NCBI GenBank assembly: GCA_002348365.1
Contig: DEBC01000001.1
Location: forward strand, 12,021 to 30,026
Length of the DNA stretch: 18,006 nucleotides
Origin: Alphaproteobacteria bacterium UBA2966
GTDB lineage: Bacteria > Pseudomonadota > Alphaproteobacteria > UBA2966
Reading direction: 5' to 3'
Position 1 is the stretch's first letter. Each line of letters starts with the position of its first letter. The notes under the pieces are model-generated. The model was given only the letters and a program-made list of their open reading frames with translations, searched no databases and was not told where the DNA came from. Below are positions 1-6,647 of the stretch, in pieces. The position numbers and the translations under genes were made by a program.

Positions 1-1629
1 GTCTCGCAGTCCGGCCTCTTCATGATGGGGCATCACCTCATCAACAACGAGCCCGCCGGTTTCTGTAAGTCGATCGATTTGGGGAATGCCAGCGACATCG
101 ATCTCGTGGACGTGCTGACCTACTTCGAGCAATCCGACGAAGTCGATGTCATCCAATGCCACGTCGAAGGCATTGTTGATGGTGGCGCGTTTGTTGAGAC
201 GGCGTCGCGAATATCGAAAGAAAAGCCCATTGTCCTGCTGAAGGCGGGGCGCAGCAAAACGGGGCAAGTCGCGGTGGCATCCCACAGTGGCGCCGCGGCC
301 GGTGAGAATGAGGTCTATGACGCCGCGTTCCGGAAGGCCGGTATCGTCCCCGCGCATAATTCCGAAGAACTTCGAATGCTGTCCAAGGCCTTCGTCACCT
401 ACGCACCGCCGAAGGGCAAGCGGGTGGCGGTCGTCAGCTTCTCGGGGGGCGGCGCCATTCTCGCCATCGACGCCATCGAAGGTGCGGGGTTGGAACTGGC
501 CAAACTCTCAGAAGACACTATCAGCGACATCGAAGATTTGTTCCCACCCTGGCTCACGGTCGACAATCCTGTCGATATCTGGATTCCCGTGGCACGGGAT
601 TTCGACGGATCCTTTCCGCGCATCCTTGAACGCGTGATGCAGGACGATCACGTGGATGCGGTGATCTGCATTTATTGCTCCTACACCCTGCCTAAGTATG
701 ACGCCCTGAACAGTTCGAAGTACGTGGGCGAGATCGGAGCCCGCTACCCCGATAAGCCGATCATGTGCTGGACCTACGGGCTTGATATCGCCGGCTTCTC
801 GAAAAGGATCGAGAAACAAGGCTCGGCAATGGTCTTTCCCTCGCTCGAGTCTGCAAGCACAACGATCGCCAAGATGGCGGATTTTGAAGCTAATCGTCGT
901 CAGTCAGCCTCGGAGGTGCCATCCCGGTTCGAGGTCGATGACGTGAGCGTTGACAGCCTGCTCGCCACAGCGCGCCAAGCGGAGTCCAGTTACCTGTTCA
1001 CGGAAAGCCTCGAGATCCTGGATGCGTACGGGATCAATCTTGCGGCTTGGCGCTTCGTGAGCGACGAGAACGACCTTGCGCGAAACGCGGCAGAAATCGG
1101 CTATCCGGTATGCATGAAAATCGTGTCCGCGGACATCATTCATAAGTCGGACAGCGGTGGTATCCGGTTGAATATCGGGAATGATCAGGAACTGATCGAG
1201 AATTACCGCGGAATGTGTGATGACGTGCTGCGCTACGATCCAAAGGCCGCGATCGGCGGCGTCATCCTTCAGGCCATGGCTCCCAAGGGCAAGGAAGTCA
1301 TGATCGGAGCCAAACACGATCCAACGTATGGTCCCTGCGTGATCGTCGGGACCGGCGGCATCTATACCGAGGTTCTGAACGACTATACTTTCCGTCTGGC
1401 ACCTCTCACCGATGTGGAGGCTCGCGAGATGCTGGCAGAGCTGAAGCTATACCCGCTGCTGGAGGGTGTTCGCGGCGAAGCGCCTTGTGACATCGACTCC
1501 ATTGTCGAAACGTTGCTTCGGGTGTCGCAGCTTGTCACCACACATCCGGCTATCAAAGAGATCGACATTAATCCGCTGATCGTGAACGAGCATGGTTCGG
1601 TTATCGTGGATGCGCGCATCATCACGTAA
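1..1629 (+). CDS. Acyl-CoA synthetase, ADP (NDP)-forming, 5'-truncated
   Basis: The reading frame is open from base 1, so the true start lies upstream; 542 residues are visible, against about 700 in the single-chain family. These enzymes interconvert an acyl-CoA plus ADP and phosphate with a free acid, CoA and ATP through a phosphohistidine. The visible part begins near the end of the CoA-binding Rossmann module (VSQSGLF). It then has two succinyl-CoA-ligase-like segments with the SHSGAAAGE motif, whose His (visible residue 95) is the expected phosphorylated residue. From about residue 330 there is an ATP-grasp module (GYPVCMKIVSADIIHKSDSGG, then GPCVIVGTGGIYTEV and EIDINPLIV). It ends 23 bases before the molybdenum hydroxylase and probably shares its transcript. 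Substrate cannot be read from the sequence; a dicarboxylate such as glutarate would fit the locus but is only a guess. Family assignment is secure. Confidence 0.9.
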   Translation, partial: VSQSGLFMMGHHLINNEPAGFCKSIDLGNASDIDLVDVLTYFEQSDEVDVIQCHVEGIVDGGAFVETASRISKEKPIVLLKAGRSKTGQVAVASHSGAAAGENEVYDAAFRKAGIVPAHNSEELRMLSKAFVTYAPPKGKRVAVVSFSGGGAILAIDAIEGAGLELAKLSEDTISDIEDLFPPWLTVDNPVDIWIPVARDFDGSFPRILERVMQDDHVDAVICIYCSYTLPKYDALNSSKYVGEIGARYPDKPIMCWTYGLDIAGFSKRIEKQGSAMVFPSLESASTTIAKMADFEANRRQSASEVPSRFEVDDVSVDSLLATARQAESSYLFTESLEILDAYGINLAAWRFVSDENDLARNAAEIGYPVCMKIVSADIIHKSDSGGIRLNIGNDQELIENYRGMCDDVLRYDPKAAIGGVILQAMAPKGKEVMIGAKHDPTYGPCVIVGTGGIYTEVLNDYTFRLAPLTDVEAREMLAELKLYPLLEGVRGEAPCDIDSIVETLLRVSQLVTTHPAIKEIDINPLIVNEHGSVIVDARIIT

Positions 1630-1652
1630 TTCCCGTCAATGGAGGCATTCGA

Positions 1653-4073
1653 GTGACACTGGGAGATTGGAAAGAGCCGGAAGGCGAAAAGTTTGCTCTC
1701 GGGACGGTTAAAGAGCAGACCCATTGGCAGGAGGAGTACCACCGCCTCGTTCGCGAGACTGTGGAGCAGGAAAGGGCTCTCCATCCAACCGAGGTGGAGA
1801 CCGATCCTCAAACCATCGGCATGCGAATTCCCCGGAACGACGCACTCTACAAGGTGCGCGGACGCGCACGTTATGCCGGTAACATCGAGATGGAAGGCAT
1901 GCTCTACGGACGTTTTGTCCGAAGCCAGTATCCGCATGCCCGCATCCTGAGTGTCGACACGTCTAAGGCCAAAACGGCACCAGGAGTCAAAGGCATCCTG
2001 ACCGGCGCTGAGATCCCTGACGATCGTCTGCTCGTCGGTCCGATCTCGGATGACACACCGATCCTGGCAAAGGAGAAAGTACGCTTTGCCGGGGAACCGA
2101 TTGTCGCCATTGTCGCGGAAACCGAGCAACAGGCCGAAGACGCCTGTCTGCTGGTTGACGTTGAATACGAGCCATTGGACACGATCCTCACACCCGAGGA
2201 GGCGATTGCCGAAAGCTCCGTGACGATCGATCCCGTGGACGGCAACATCATCACGGACCTACATCACGGGCAGGGAGACATCGAGGCGGGTTTCGCAGAA
2301 GCCGACATCATTCTGGAGAACGATTACGAGATCGAGCCGGTCGATCACTGCTTTCTGGAGTCACCTGCGGGCGTGGCCTTTATCGATCCCGATGACGTCC
2401 TGACCGTCCTGGTTTGCACCCAGTATCCCCATTATCACCATAAGCAATTGGCTCGGGTCACCGGGCGACCGATGGACAAGGTACGTGTGGTCCAAACCGT
2501 TGTCGGCGGCGCTTTCGGCGGCAAAATGGACAACACGGTTGAATGTGCTTCAGCACTGCTCACCATGAAGACAGGGCGCCCCATCAAGATGGTGTTCACC
2601 CGCGAGGAAGTCTTCACGGCAACGACCAAGCGCCACGCCATGAAGATCCATCAGCGTCTCGGCGCGACCAAGGACGGCCGCATAACGGCGCTTGACGTGC
2701 GCAACCTCTTCGACGGCGGCGCCTACCGGTCCTACAGCATGATCTGCAGCGGCCGCTGCGTGATCCACGCAGGCATGCCGTATCGCATCCCCAACCTGAA
2801 GGTGCACCACACCGCCGTCTTCACCAATCATGTACCGAGCGGAGCCATGCGCAGTTTCGGTGTGGTCAAGGTGGCCTTCGCCATGGAATGCCAGCTCAAC
2901 GAACTCGCGGACAAGCTGGGTATCAGCCCGATCGAGATCCGTCGTATCAACGGTCTGGTGGATGAGGACCTGACGAGTACGGGCCAGACACTGACAGACG
3001 TTGGACTGCTCAAGTCCCTGGATGCCATCGAACCCCTTTATGAACAGCGGAAGGCGGAATTGGCGGGTTATTCGAATGGCACACGGCGCAAGGGTCTGGG
3101 AATCGCCTGCCTCGGGTATGGCATCGGATACAGCGGTGTTCGCAATCCATCCACGGCGAGGGTAAGAGCCGACGTGAAAGGCGTTGTCACCGCCTTTTGT
3201 GGCACACCGGATATTGGAACCGGATCGGACACATCGCTCGCCATGGTGGCCGCAGAGTCGGCAGGCATCGCCGTGGATCGCATCCGAGTCGTCAGCGGCG
3301 ATTCGACCAAGACGGACGATTCTGGACCGACGTCAGCATCGCGCACCACTTACTTCTCGGGAAACGCGGCGCATATTGCAGGGATGGATTTCAAAGCACA
3401 GTTCGAAGCGGCTGTCGCAGGAAAGCGTGACGTTCCCGCCGAGGAGGTTCGACTGCAGGAAGATGCCGTCATCGTTCGCAACGAACGCATGAACTTTGAA
3501 GACGCCTGCCAATTGATCGGCGATGACATCGAGCAGATCGGTGGCTATGGCAAGTTCGATCCGGATATTGCGGTCGATATCCTGACCTTCAAAGGCAATC
3601 CGTATCCGACCTACGTGTTCGCGACACACCTCGTCGAGATTGAGATGGATACCGAATTGGGCTCCGTGGATCTGGTGAAGGCATGGTGCGCGCACGATGC
3701 CGGAACCATTGTCAACCCGACAGGTGCGGAAGGGCAGGTAGAAGGTGGCGTGGCGATGGGCGTCGGTCAGGCGCTGTGGGAACGCGTGGTGCGCGAAGGC
3801 GGCTACATTATGAACCCGCATTACCGCGATTACCTGCTGCCCAGCGCAAAGGATGTCACGCAGGAAATCGAAAGCATATTTGTGGAGAACCACGACCGTA
3901 CGGGTCCCTATGGTGCCAAAGGCCTGGCAGAGGTGAGTTTGATACCCATACCCGCGGCCATGGCAAATGCCGTCACGGATGCCGTGGATGTGCGCCCGAA
4001 TCACCTGCCGATGGACTCGGAATTTGTGCTCGATCTGTTGAACGATACTTCGACCAACGTGGCGGGGGAGTGA
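1653..4073 (+). CDS. Molybdopterin-binding subunit of a xanthine dehydrogenase-family hydroxylase
   Basis: This is the large catalytic subunit (806 aa) of a three-subunit molybdenum hydroxylase, which hydroxylates an N-heterocycle or oxidises an aldehyde using water as oxygen source. The GTG start is preceded by GGAGG at 1641-1645 with a 7-base gap. The family core begins near residue 55 (MRIPRNDALYKVRGRARYA). The Moco loops VGGAFGGKMD (residues 284-292) and GAMRSFG (R400) follow, and GAKGLAE carries the expected catalytic Glu at residue 760. Two motifs are less canonical than in the fused enzyme at 6647: the usual RGFGxPQ is RSFGVVK, and GAKGIGE is GAKGLAE. About 50 residues precede the family core, rich in Glu, Trp and charged residues, which I do not recognise. 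The FAD and 2Fe-2S subunits follow directly (3-base gap, then a 4-base overlap). Substrate is unknown; nicotinate, 6-hydroxynicotinate or an aldehyde intermediate are possible from context. Confidence 0.93.
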   Translation: MTLGDWKEPEGEKFALGTVKEQTHWQEEYHRLVRETVEQERALHPTEVETDPQTIGMRIPRNDALYKVRGRARYAGNIEMEGMLYGRFVRSQYPHARILSVDTSKAKTAPGVKGILTGAEIPDDRLLVGPISDDTPILAKEKVRFAGEPIVAIVAETEQQAEDACLLVDVEYEPLDTILTPEEAIAESSVTIDPVDGNIITDLHHGQGDIEAGFAEADIILENDYEIEPVDHCFLESPAGVAFIDPDDVLTVLVCTQYPHYHHKQLARVTGRPMDKVRVVQTVVGGAFGGKMDNTVECASALLTMKTGRPIKMVFTREEVFTATTKRHAMKIHQRLGATKDGRITALDVRNLFDGGAYRSYSMICSGRCVIHAGMPYRIPNLKVHHTAVFTNHVPSGAMRSFGVVKVAFAMECQLNELADKLGISPIEIRRINGLVDEDLTSTGQTLTDVGLLKSLDAIEPLYEQRKAELAGYSNGTRRKGLGIACLGYGIGYSGVRNPSTARVRADVKGVVTAFCGTPDIGTGSDTSLAMVAAESAGIAVDRIRVVSGDSTKTDDSGPTSASRTTYFSGNAAHIAGMDFKAQFEAAVAGKRDVPAEEVRLQEDAVIVRNERMNFEDACQLIGDDIEQIGGYGKFDPDIAVDILTFKGNPYPTYVFATHLVEIEMDTELGSVDLVKAWCAHDAGTIVNPTGAEGQVEGGVAMGVGQALWERVVREGGYIMNPHYRDYLLPSAKDVTQEIESIFVENHDRTGPYGAKGLAEVSLIPIPAAMANAVTDAVDVRPNHLPMDSEFVLDLLNDTSTNVAGE

Positions 4074-4076
4074 GCC

Positions 4077-4970
4077 ATGAGCTGCCAATACACCCAGGCC
4101 ACGAGTGTTGATGAGGCTGTCTCAGCCCTCGTCGACGCCAACGGCGAGGCACACCTGATCGCCGGTGGCGTCGCGTTGGTCATATTGATGAACGAGAAGC
4201 TTGTCGAACCGAGCTGGCTGATCGATGTCTCGCGTATCGAGGCATTGCATGGGATCGACAGGTTGCCAGACGGCACGGTTCGGATTGGTGCAGCTGTCAC
4301 CCACCGGGAGATCGCGGAGTCCCAGGTAATATCCGAGACCTTCCCGATGGTGCCGGAGATGGCCGCTGAAATTGCCTGCGGCCGTATCATGAACAAGGGC
4401 ACGATCGGTGGGAATATCTGCCTGGCAGACCCACAGGGGGATCCACCCATCGCGATGCTGGCGCTCGACGCGACAATGCGCGCAGCCGGACCGGATGGCA
4501 CCCGCGATATCCCCGTTCGCGAGTTTTTTGTGGACCTCTACACGACCGCTCTTCGCGAGGACGAGCTGCTGCAGGAAATCCTCATCCCTCCCATGAAGGA
4601 TGGCTCCGTCACGGCATTCGGCAAATACGCGGCGCGCAAGGCGATGGACTACACATCAACCATCAGCATTGCCGTGCGTCTGATCAGGAATGACAGCAGT
4701 GGAAACTTGAACGAGATATCACTGGGATTCGGCGGCGTCGGCCAGACACCGATGCATTCGGAGGAAATCGAAAGAATGTTGACCGGTGCTGCGCCCACAG
4801 ATGCGTTGTTCGAGGCCGTTCGTGAGAAGCTCTTCGACGTGTTGGAGCCGATTGACGATCATCTCTATTCGGCAAACTACAAACGGCACGTTTCGGCTGT
4901 AACCCTGCGCCGAACGATCATGAAAGCCTATGACGGAACTTGGGAAGGTGAGGGAGTACTGATCCGATGA
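4077..4970 (+). CDS. FAD-binding subunit of the molybdenum hydroxylase (CoxM type)
   Basis: This 297-residue medium subunit carries the FAD that takes electrons from the 2Fe-2S clusters and passes them to the acceptor. Its length is normal for the stand-alone subunit. It has the two expected FAD motifs: AGGVALVILM near residue 29, and TIGGN at 109-113 followed by ICLADPQGDPP. The C-terminal CO-dehydrogenase flavoprotein domain ends with a YKRHVSAVTLRRTI segment. No cysteine-rich insertion of the 4-hydroxybenzoyl-CoA reductase type is seen, so no extra 4Fe-4S cluster is expected. The start ATG lies 3 bases after the stop of the large subunit and is preceded by GGGGAG at 4065-4070. Its own end overlaps the next start as ATGA at 4967-4970, which implies translational coupling and equal expression of the three subunits. 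Confidence 0.94.
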   Translation: MSCQYTQATSVDEAVSALVDANGEAHLIAGGVALVILMNEKLVEPSWLIDVSRIEALHGIDRLPDGTVRIGAAVTHREIAESQVISETFPMVPEMAAEIACGRIMNKGTIGGNICLADPQGDPPIAMLALDATMRAAGPDGTRDIPVREFFVDLYTTALREDELLQEILIPPMKDGSVTAFGKYAARKAMDYTSTISIAVRLIRNDSSGNLNEISLGFGGVGQTPMHSEEIERMLTGAAPTDALFEAVREKLFDVLEPIDDHLYSANYKRHVSAVTLRRTIMKAYDGTWEGEGVLIR

Positions 4971-5428
4971 CCATGGACGTGACCCTCAACGTAAACGGTC
5001 AAGAGCACAAACTCGCCGTGGAGCCCACCGAAACCGTGGTGAATATCCTGAGGAACCGGCTGGAGCTCACCGGTACCCACAAAGATTGCAGCATGGGTGT
5101 CTGCGGCGCCTGTACCGTCCTCATGAATGGACGGCCCGTCAGTTCCTGTCTGTTGCTGGCACCACAAGCAGACGGCCAGGAGATCAGGACGGTGGAAAGC
5201 CTCGAACACGACGGCAAACTGAGCCCCTTGCAGGAGGCCTTCTTGACGTTCGGCGCCGTTCAATGTGGCTACTGCACACCGGGTTTCCTGATGACGGCCA
5301 CGGCCTTGCTGGAAGAGAATCCCAAACCGGACCGCGGCGAAGTGATCGAGGCGCTGAAGGGAAATTTGTGTCGTTGCACGGGATACAAGAAGATCATAGA
5401 GGCCGTTGAGTCCGTCGTCGGCCAGTAG
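4967..5428 (+). CDS. 2Fe-2S subunit of the molybdenum hydroxylase (CoxS type)
   Basis: This 153-residue small subunit carries two 2Fe-2S clusters linking the molybdenum site to FAD. The plant-ferredoxin-like N-terminal cluster is bound by C41, C46, C49 and C61 (DCSMGVCGAC, then VSSC). The C-terminal helical cluster is bound by C100, C103, C135 and C137 (CGYCTPGF and LCRCTGY). All eight ligands are present, so it should be functional. The first ATG overlaps the stop of the FAD subunit. A second in-frame ATG two codons on (4973) is an equally possible start. A GAGGGAG stretch about ten bases upstream could serve either. It completes the L-M-S gene set and is followed after 10 bases by the nicotinamidase gene. 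Confidence 0.95.
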   Translation: MTMDVTLNVNGQEHKLAVEPTETVVNILRNRLELTGTHKDCSMGVCGACTVLMNGRPVSSCLLLAPQADGQEIRTVESLEHDGKLSPLQEAFLTFGAVQCGYCTPGFLMTATALLEENPKPDRGEVIEALKGNLCRCTGYKKIIEAVESVVGQ

Positions 5429-5438
5429 GGATTGCGCC

Positions 5439-6080
5439 ATGGCAGATATCAGGATCGCTCAGGACACTGACGCGTTTGTCGTTATCGATGTGCAGAACGA
5501 CTTCTGCCCGGGCGGCGCCCTCGAAGTGCCAAACGGGGATGAGGTTGTTGGACCAATCAACGGTCTTACCAGCCAGTTCAAACACGTCCTGCTGACGCAG
5601 GACTGGCACCCCGTCGATCACATTTCATTCGCCTCTATGCATGAGGGGCGTAACCCATTTGAAGTCATCGAAATTGACTATGGCGCCCAGGTTCTGTGGC
5701 CCAATCACTGCGTCCAGGGCACCGCGGGCGCTGCGTTTCATGCCGATCTCAATGTCAACGCCGCCGAACTGGTAATCCGCAAGGGCTATCGCCAGGCGAT
5801 CGATTCCTATTCTGCGCTCTTTGAAAACGATCACAGCACGCCCACAGGTCTTGCAGGCTATCTCCGTGACCGAGGCTTCAAACGGCTGTTCATGGCGGGC
5901 CTCGCAACAGATTACTGCGTGGCATATTCGGCATTGGATGGGCGCAAAGAAGGCTTCGAGGTCTTCGTGATTGAAGATGCCTGTCGGGGCATCGATCTGG
6001 AAGGCTCGGTCGACGCAGCCTGGCAACAGATGACAGAAGCCGGCGTGGAATGTATCGACTGTCGGGCGTTGGGCGGCTGA
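5439..6080 (+). CDS. pncA: Nicotinamidase (PncA-type, isochorismatase-like fold)
   Basis: This cytoplasmic enzyme hydrolyses nicotinamide to nicotinate and ammonia. The predicted 213 residues match the family length. All catalytic and metal residues are visible: Asp17 in FVVIDVQNDFCPGG, Lys115 in VIRKGY and nucleophile Cys160 in GLATDYCV. The metal set is Asp55, His57 and His61 in QDWHPVDHISF, plus His90 in LWPNHCVQGT. The DWHP and WPxHC pair is diagnostic of nicotinamidase among isochorismatase-fold hydrolases. An upstream in-frame start at 5406 would add 11 residues inside the preceding gene, so ATG 5439 is preferred; TAGGG at 5426-5430 can act as ribosome site. Placement between a Mo-hydroxylase and a MarR regulator, upstream of a 6-hydroxynicotinate reductase-like gene, suggests it feeds nicotinamide into catabolism, although NAD salvage remains possible. 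Confidence 0.92.
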   Translation: MADIRIAQDTDAFVVIDVQNDFCPGGALEVPNGDEVVGPINGLTSQFKHVLLTQDWHPVDHISFASMHEGRNPFEVIEIDYGAQVLWPNHCVQGTAGAAFHADLNVNAAELVIRKGYRQAIDSYSALFENDHSTPTGLAGYLRDRGFKRLFMAGLATDYCVAYSALDGRKEGFEVFVIEDACRGIDLEGSVDAAWQQMTEAGVECIDCRALGG

Positions 6081-6098
6081 GCCGCGGGCCACGCTCCG

Positions 6099-6533
6099 GT
6101 GACCAGCAAAAAATCAAAAGGACCCTACGTCCTGGAGGAACAGGTCGGATATCTCCTCCGGCGTGCCCACCAACACGCCAGTGCGATATTTTCCGAACTT
6201 ATCGGGGAGGACAGGCTGACTCCGATGCAGTACGGCACCCTGGTCAAGATTTATGACCTTGGCGAAGTGACCCAGAATCGGTTGGGCCGTCTGGTTGCCA
6301 TGGACCCTGCAACGATCAACGGGGTCGTGACTCGCCTTGAGGAACGTTCCCTGATTTCGCGTGAAAGAGATCCGGATAACCGGCGCCGCATGCTTTGCCG
6401 CCTGACGCCGACGGGAAAGGCGCTGGTTCAGCGTGCCATTCCGAAAGGAGAACGCATTTCTGAAGAAACCCTGGCACCATTATCGAGCGAAGAGCGCGCG
6501 GCTTTCCTCAAGCTACTCGACAAGCTGAAATAG
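6099..6533 (+). CDS. MarR-family transcriptional regulator, candidate repressor of the locus
   Basis: This 144-residue winged-helix regulator has a DNA-binding region at about residues 40-105: LTPMQYGTLVKIYDLGEVTQNRLGRL, the recognition segment MDPATINGVVTRLEERSLI, and the wing ISRERDPDNRRRMLCRLTPTG. Flanking helices form the usual dimer interface. MarR proteins normally repress nearby promoters and release DNA when a small ligand binds. In Pseudomonas putida the MarR-family repressor NicR controls nicotinate genes and responds to 6-hydroxynicotinate, so an analogous role is attractive here, but orthology cannot be shown by reading. GTG at 6099 is chosen because the next ATG would remove the N-terminal helix. 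The Shine-Dalgarno is weak. The gene lies 18 bases after the nicotinamidase, and a palindrome that may be its target sits about 70 bases downstream of its stop. Confidence 0.9.
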   Translation: MTSKKSKGPYVLEEQVGYLLRRAHQHASAIFSELIGEDRLTPMQYGTLVKIYDLGEVTQNRLGRLVAMDPATINGVVTRLEERSLISRERDPDNRRRMLCRLTPTGKALVQRAIPKGERISEETLAPLSSEERAAFLKLLDKLK

Positions 6534-6553
6534 CGTTCCTGGCGTCTCCGACA

Positions 6554-6575
6554 GGAAGTCATCCGGATCACTTCC
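6554..6575. promoter_or_regulatory. 22-base near-perfect dyad, possible operator
   Basis: Arms GGAAGT and ACTTCC flank a central ATCCGGAT that is itself a perfect palindrome. Ten of the eleven base pairs of the whole dyad match; the single exception is a C facing a C on each side of the core. It lies 20 bases after the marR stop and ends 4 bases before the -35. That fits an activator or repressor site better than a terminator, because no T-run follows the stem. Its half-site does not resemble the second palindrome at 6604-6625, so a different protein may bind it. Function is inferred from symmetry and position only. Confidence 0.45.
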
Positions 6576-6579
6576 AGAC

Positions 6580-6609
6580 TTGACAGTTTTAGCTTCACGT
6601 TCCTAATGT
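6580..6609 (+). promoter_or_regulatory. Predicted sigma70-type promoter for the fused hydroxylase operon
   Basis: A perfect TTGACA -35 (6580-6585) is followed after 18 bases by TAATGT (6604-6609) as the -10. Transcription would begin near 6616 and leave a leader of about 30 bases. It lies in the only substantial intergenic gap, directly upstream of the long right-hand operon. The -10 lies inside a palindrome, which suggests repression by steric block. Confidence 0.55.
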
Positions 6610-6625
6610 TCGTGTACGAACAATA
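6604..6625. promoter_or_regulatory. Palindromic operator over the -10, likely MarR-type
   Basis: The core TGTTCGT-GT-ACGAACA (6607-6622) has seven perfectly paired bases on each side. The flanks add a TA/TA pair after one A-A mismatch, so nine of eleven pairs match. Size and symmetry suit a MarR dimer, and the site covers the -10 and the probable start of transcription. Its centre lies 50 bases from the centre of the other dyad, a distance near five helical turns. The neighbouring marR gene is the natural candidate to bind it; that link is inferred. Confidence 0.6.
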
Positions 6626-6626
6626 A

Positions 6627-6647
6627 ATGAATTGGGCCCGCTGCTGA
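6627..6647 (+). other. Possible six-codon leader ORF ending on the next start
   Basis: An ATG at 6627 opens the short frame MNWARC, whose TGA stop (6645-6647) shares its last base with the ATG of the fused hydroxylase (TGATG). The hydroxylase ATG has no visible Shine-Dalgarno of its own, so reinitiation after this leader is conceivable. It may equally be chance; no ribosome site is evident for the leader either. Confidence 0.2.

Noticed and set aside
1383..2129. Antisense frame of 248 codons spanning the acyl-CoA synthetase end and the hydroxylase start
   Set aside because: It crosses two well-supported genes and their ribosome-binding site, and resembles no known protein.
3333..4088. Antisense frame of 251 codons over the large hydroxylase subunit
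   Set aside because: It is rich in His and Arg without recognisable domains and lies over the catalytic GAKGLAE region of a clearly real gene.
1653..5428. Carbon monoxide dehydrogenase (CoxLMS)
   Set aside because: The gene order differs from the usual cox arrangement, and I see no form I CoxL active-site loop with the copper-binding Cys; the context points to heterocycle catabolism.
5406..5438. Longer start for the nicotinamidase
   Set aside because: The additional 11 residues lie within the end of the 2Fe-2S gene and do not match the family N-terminus, whereas ATG 5439 has a suitable ribosome site.
6554..6575. Rho-independent terminator for marR
   Set aside because: A hairpin can form, but no run of T follows it and the sequence leads straight into a -35 box; kept only as a possible operator.
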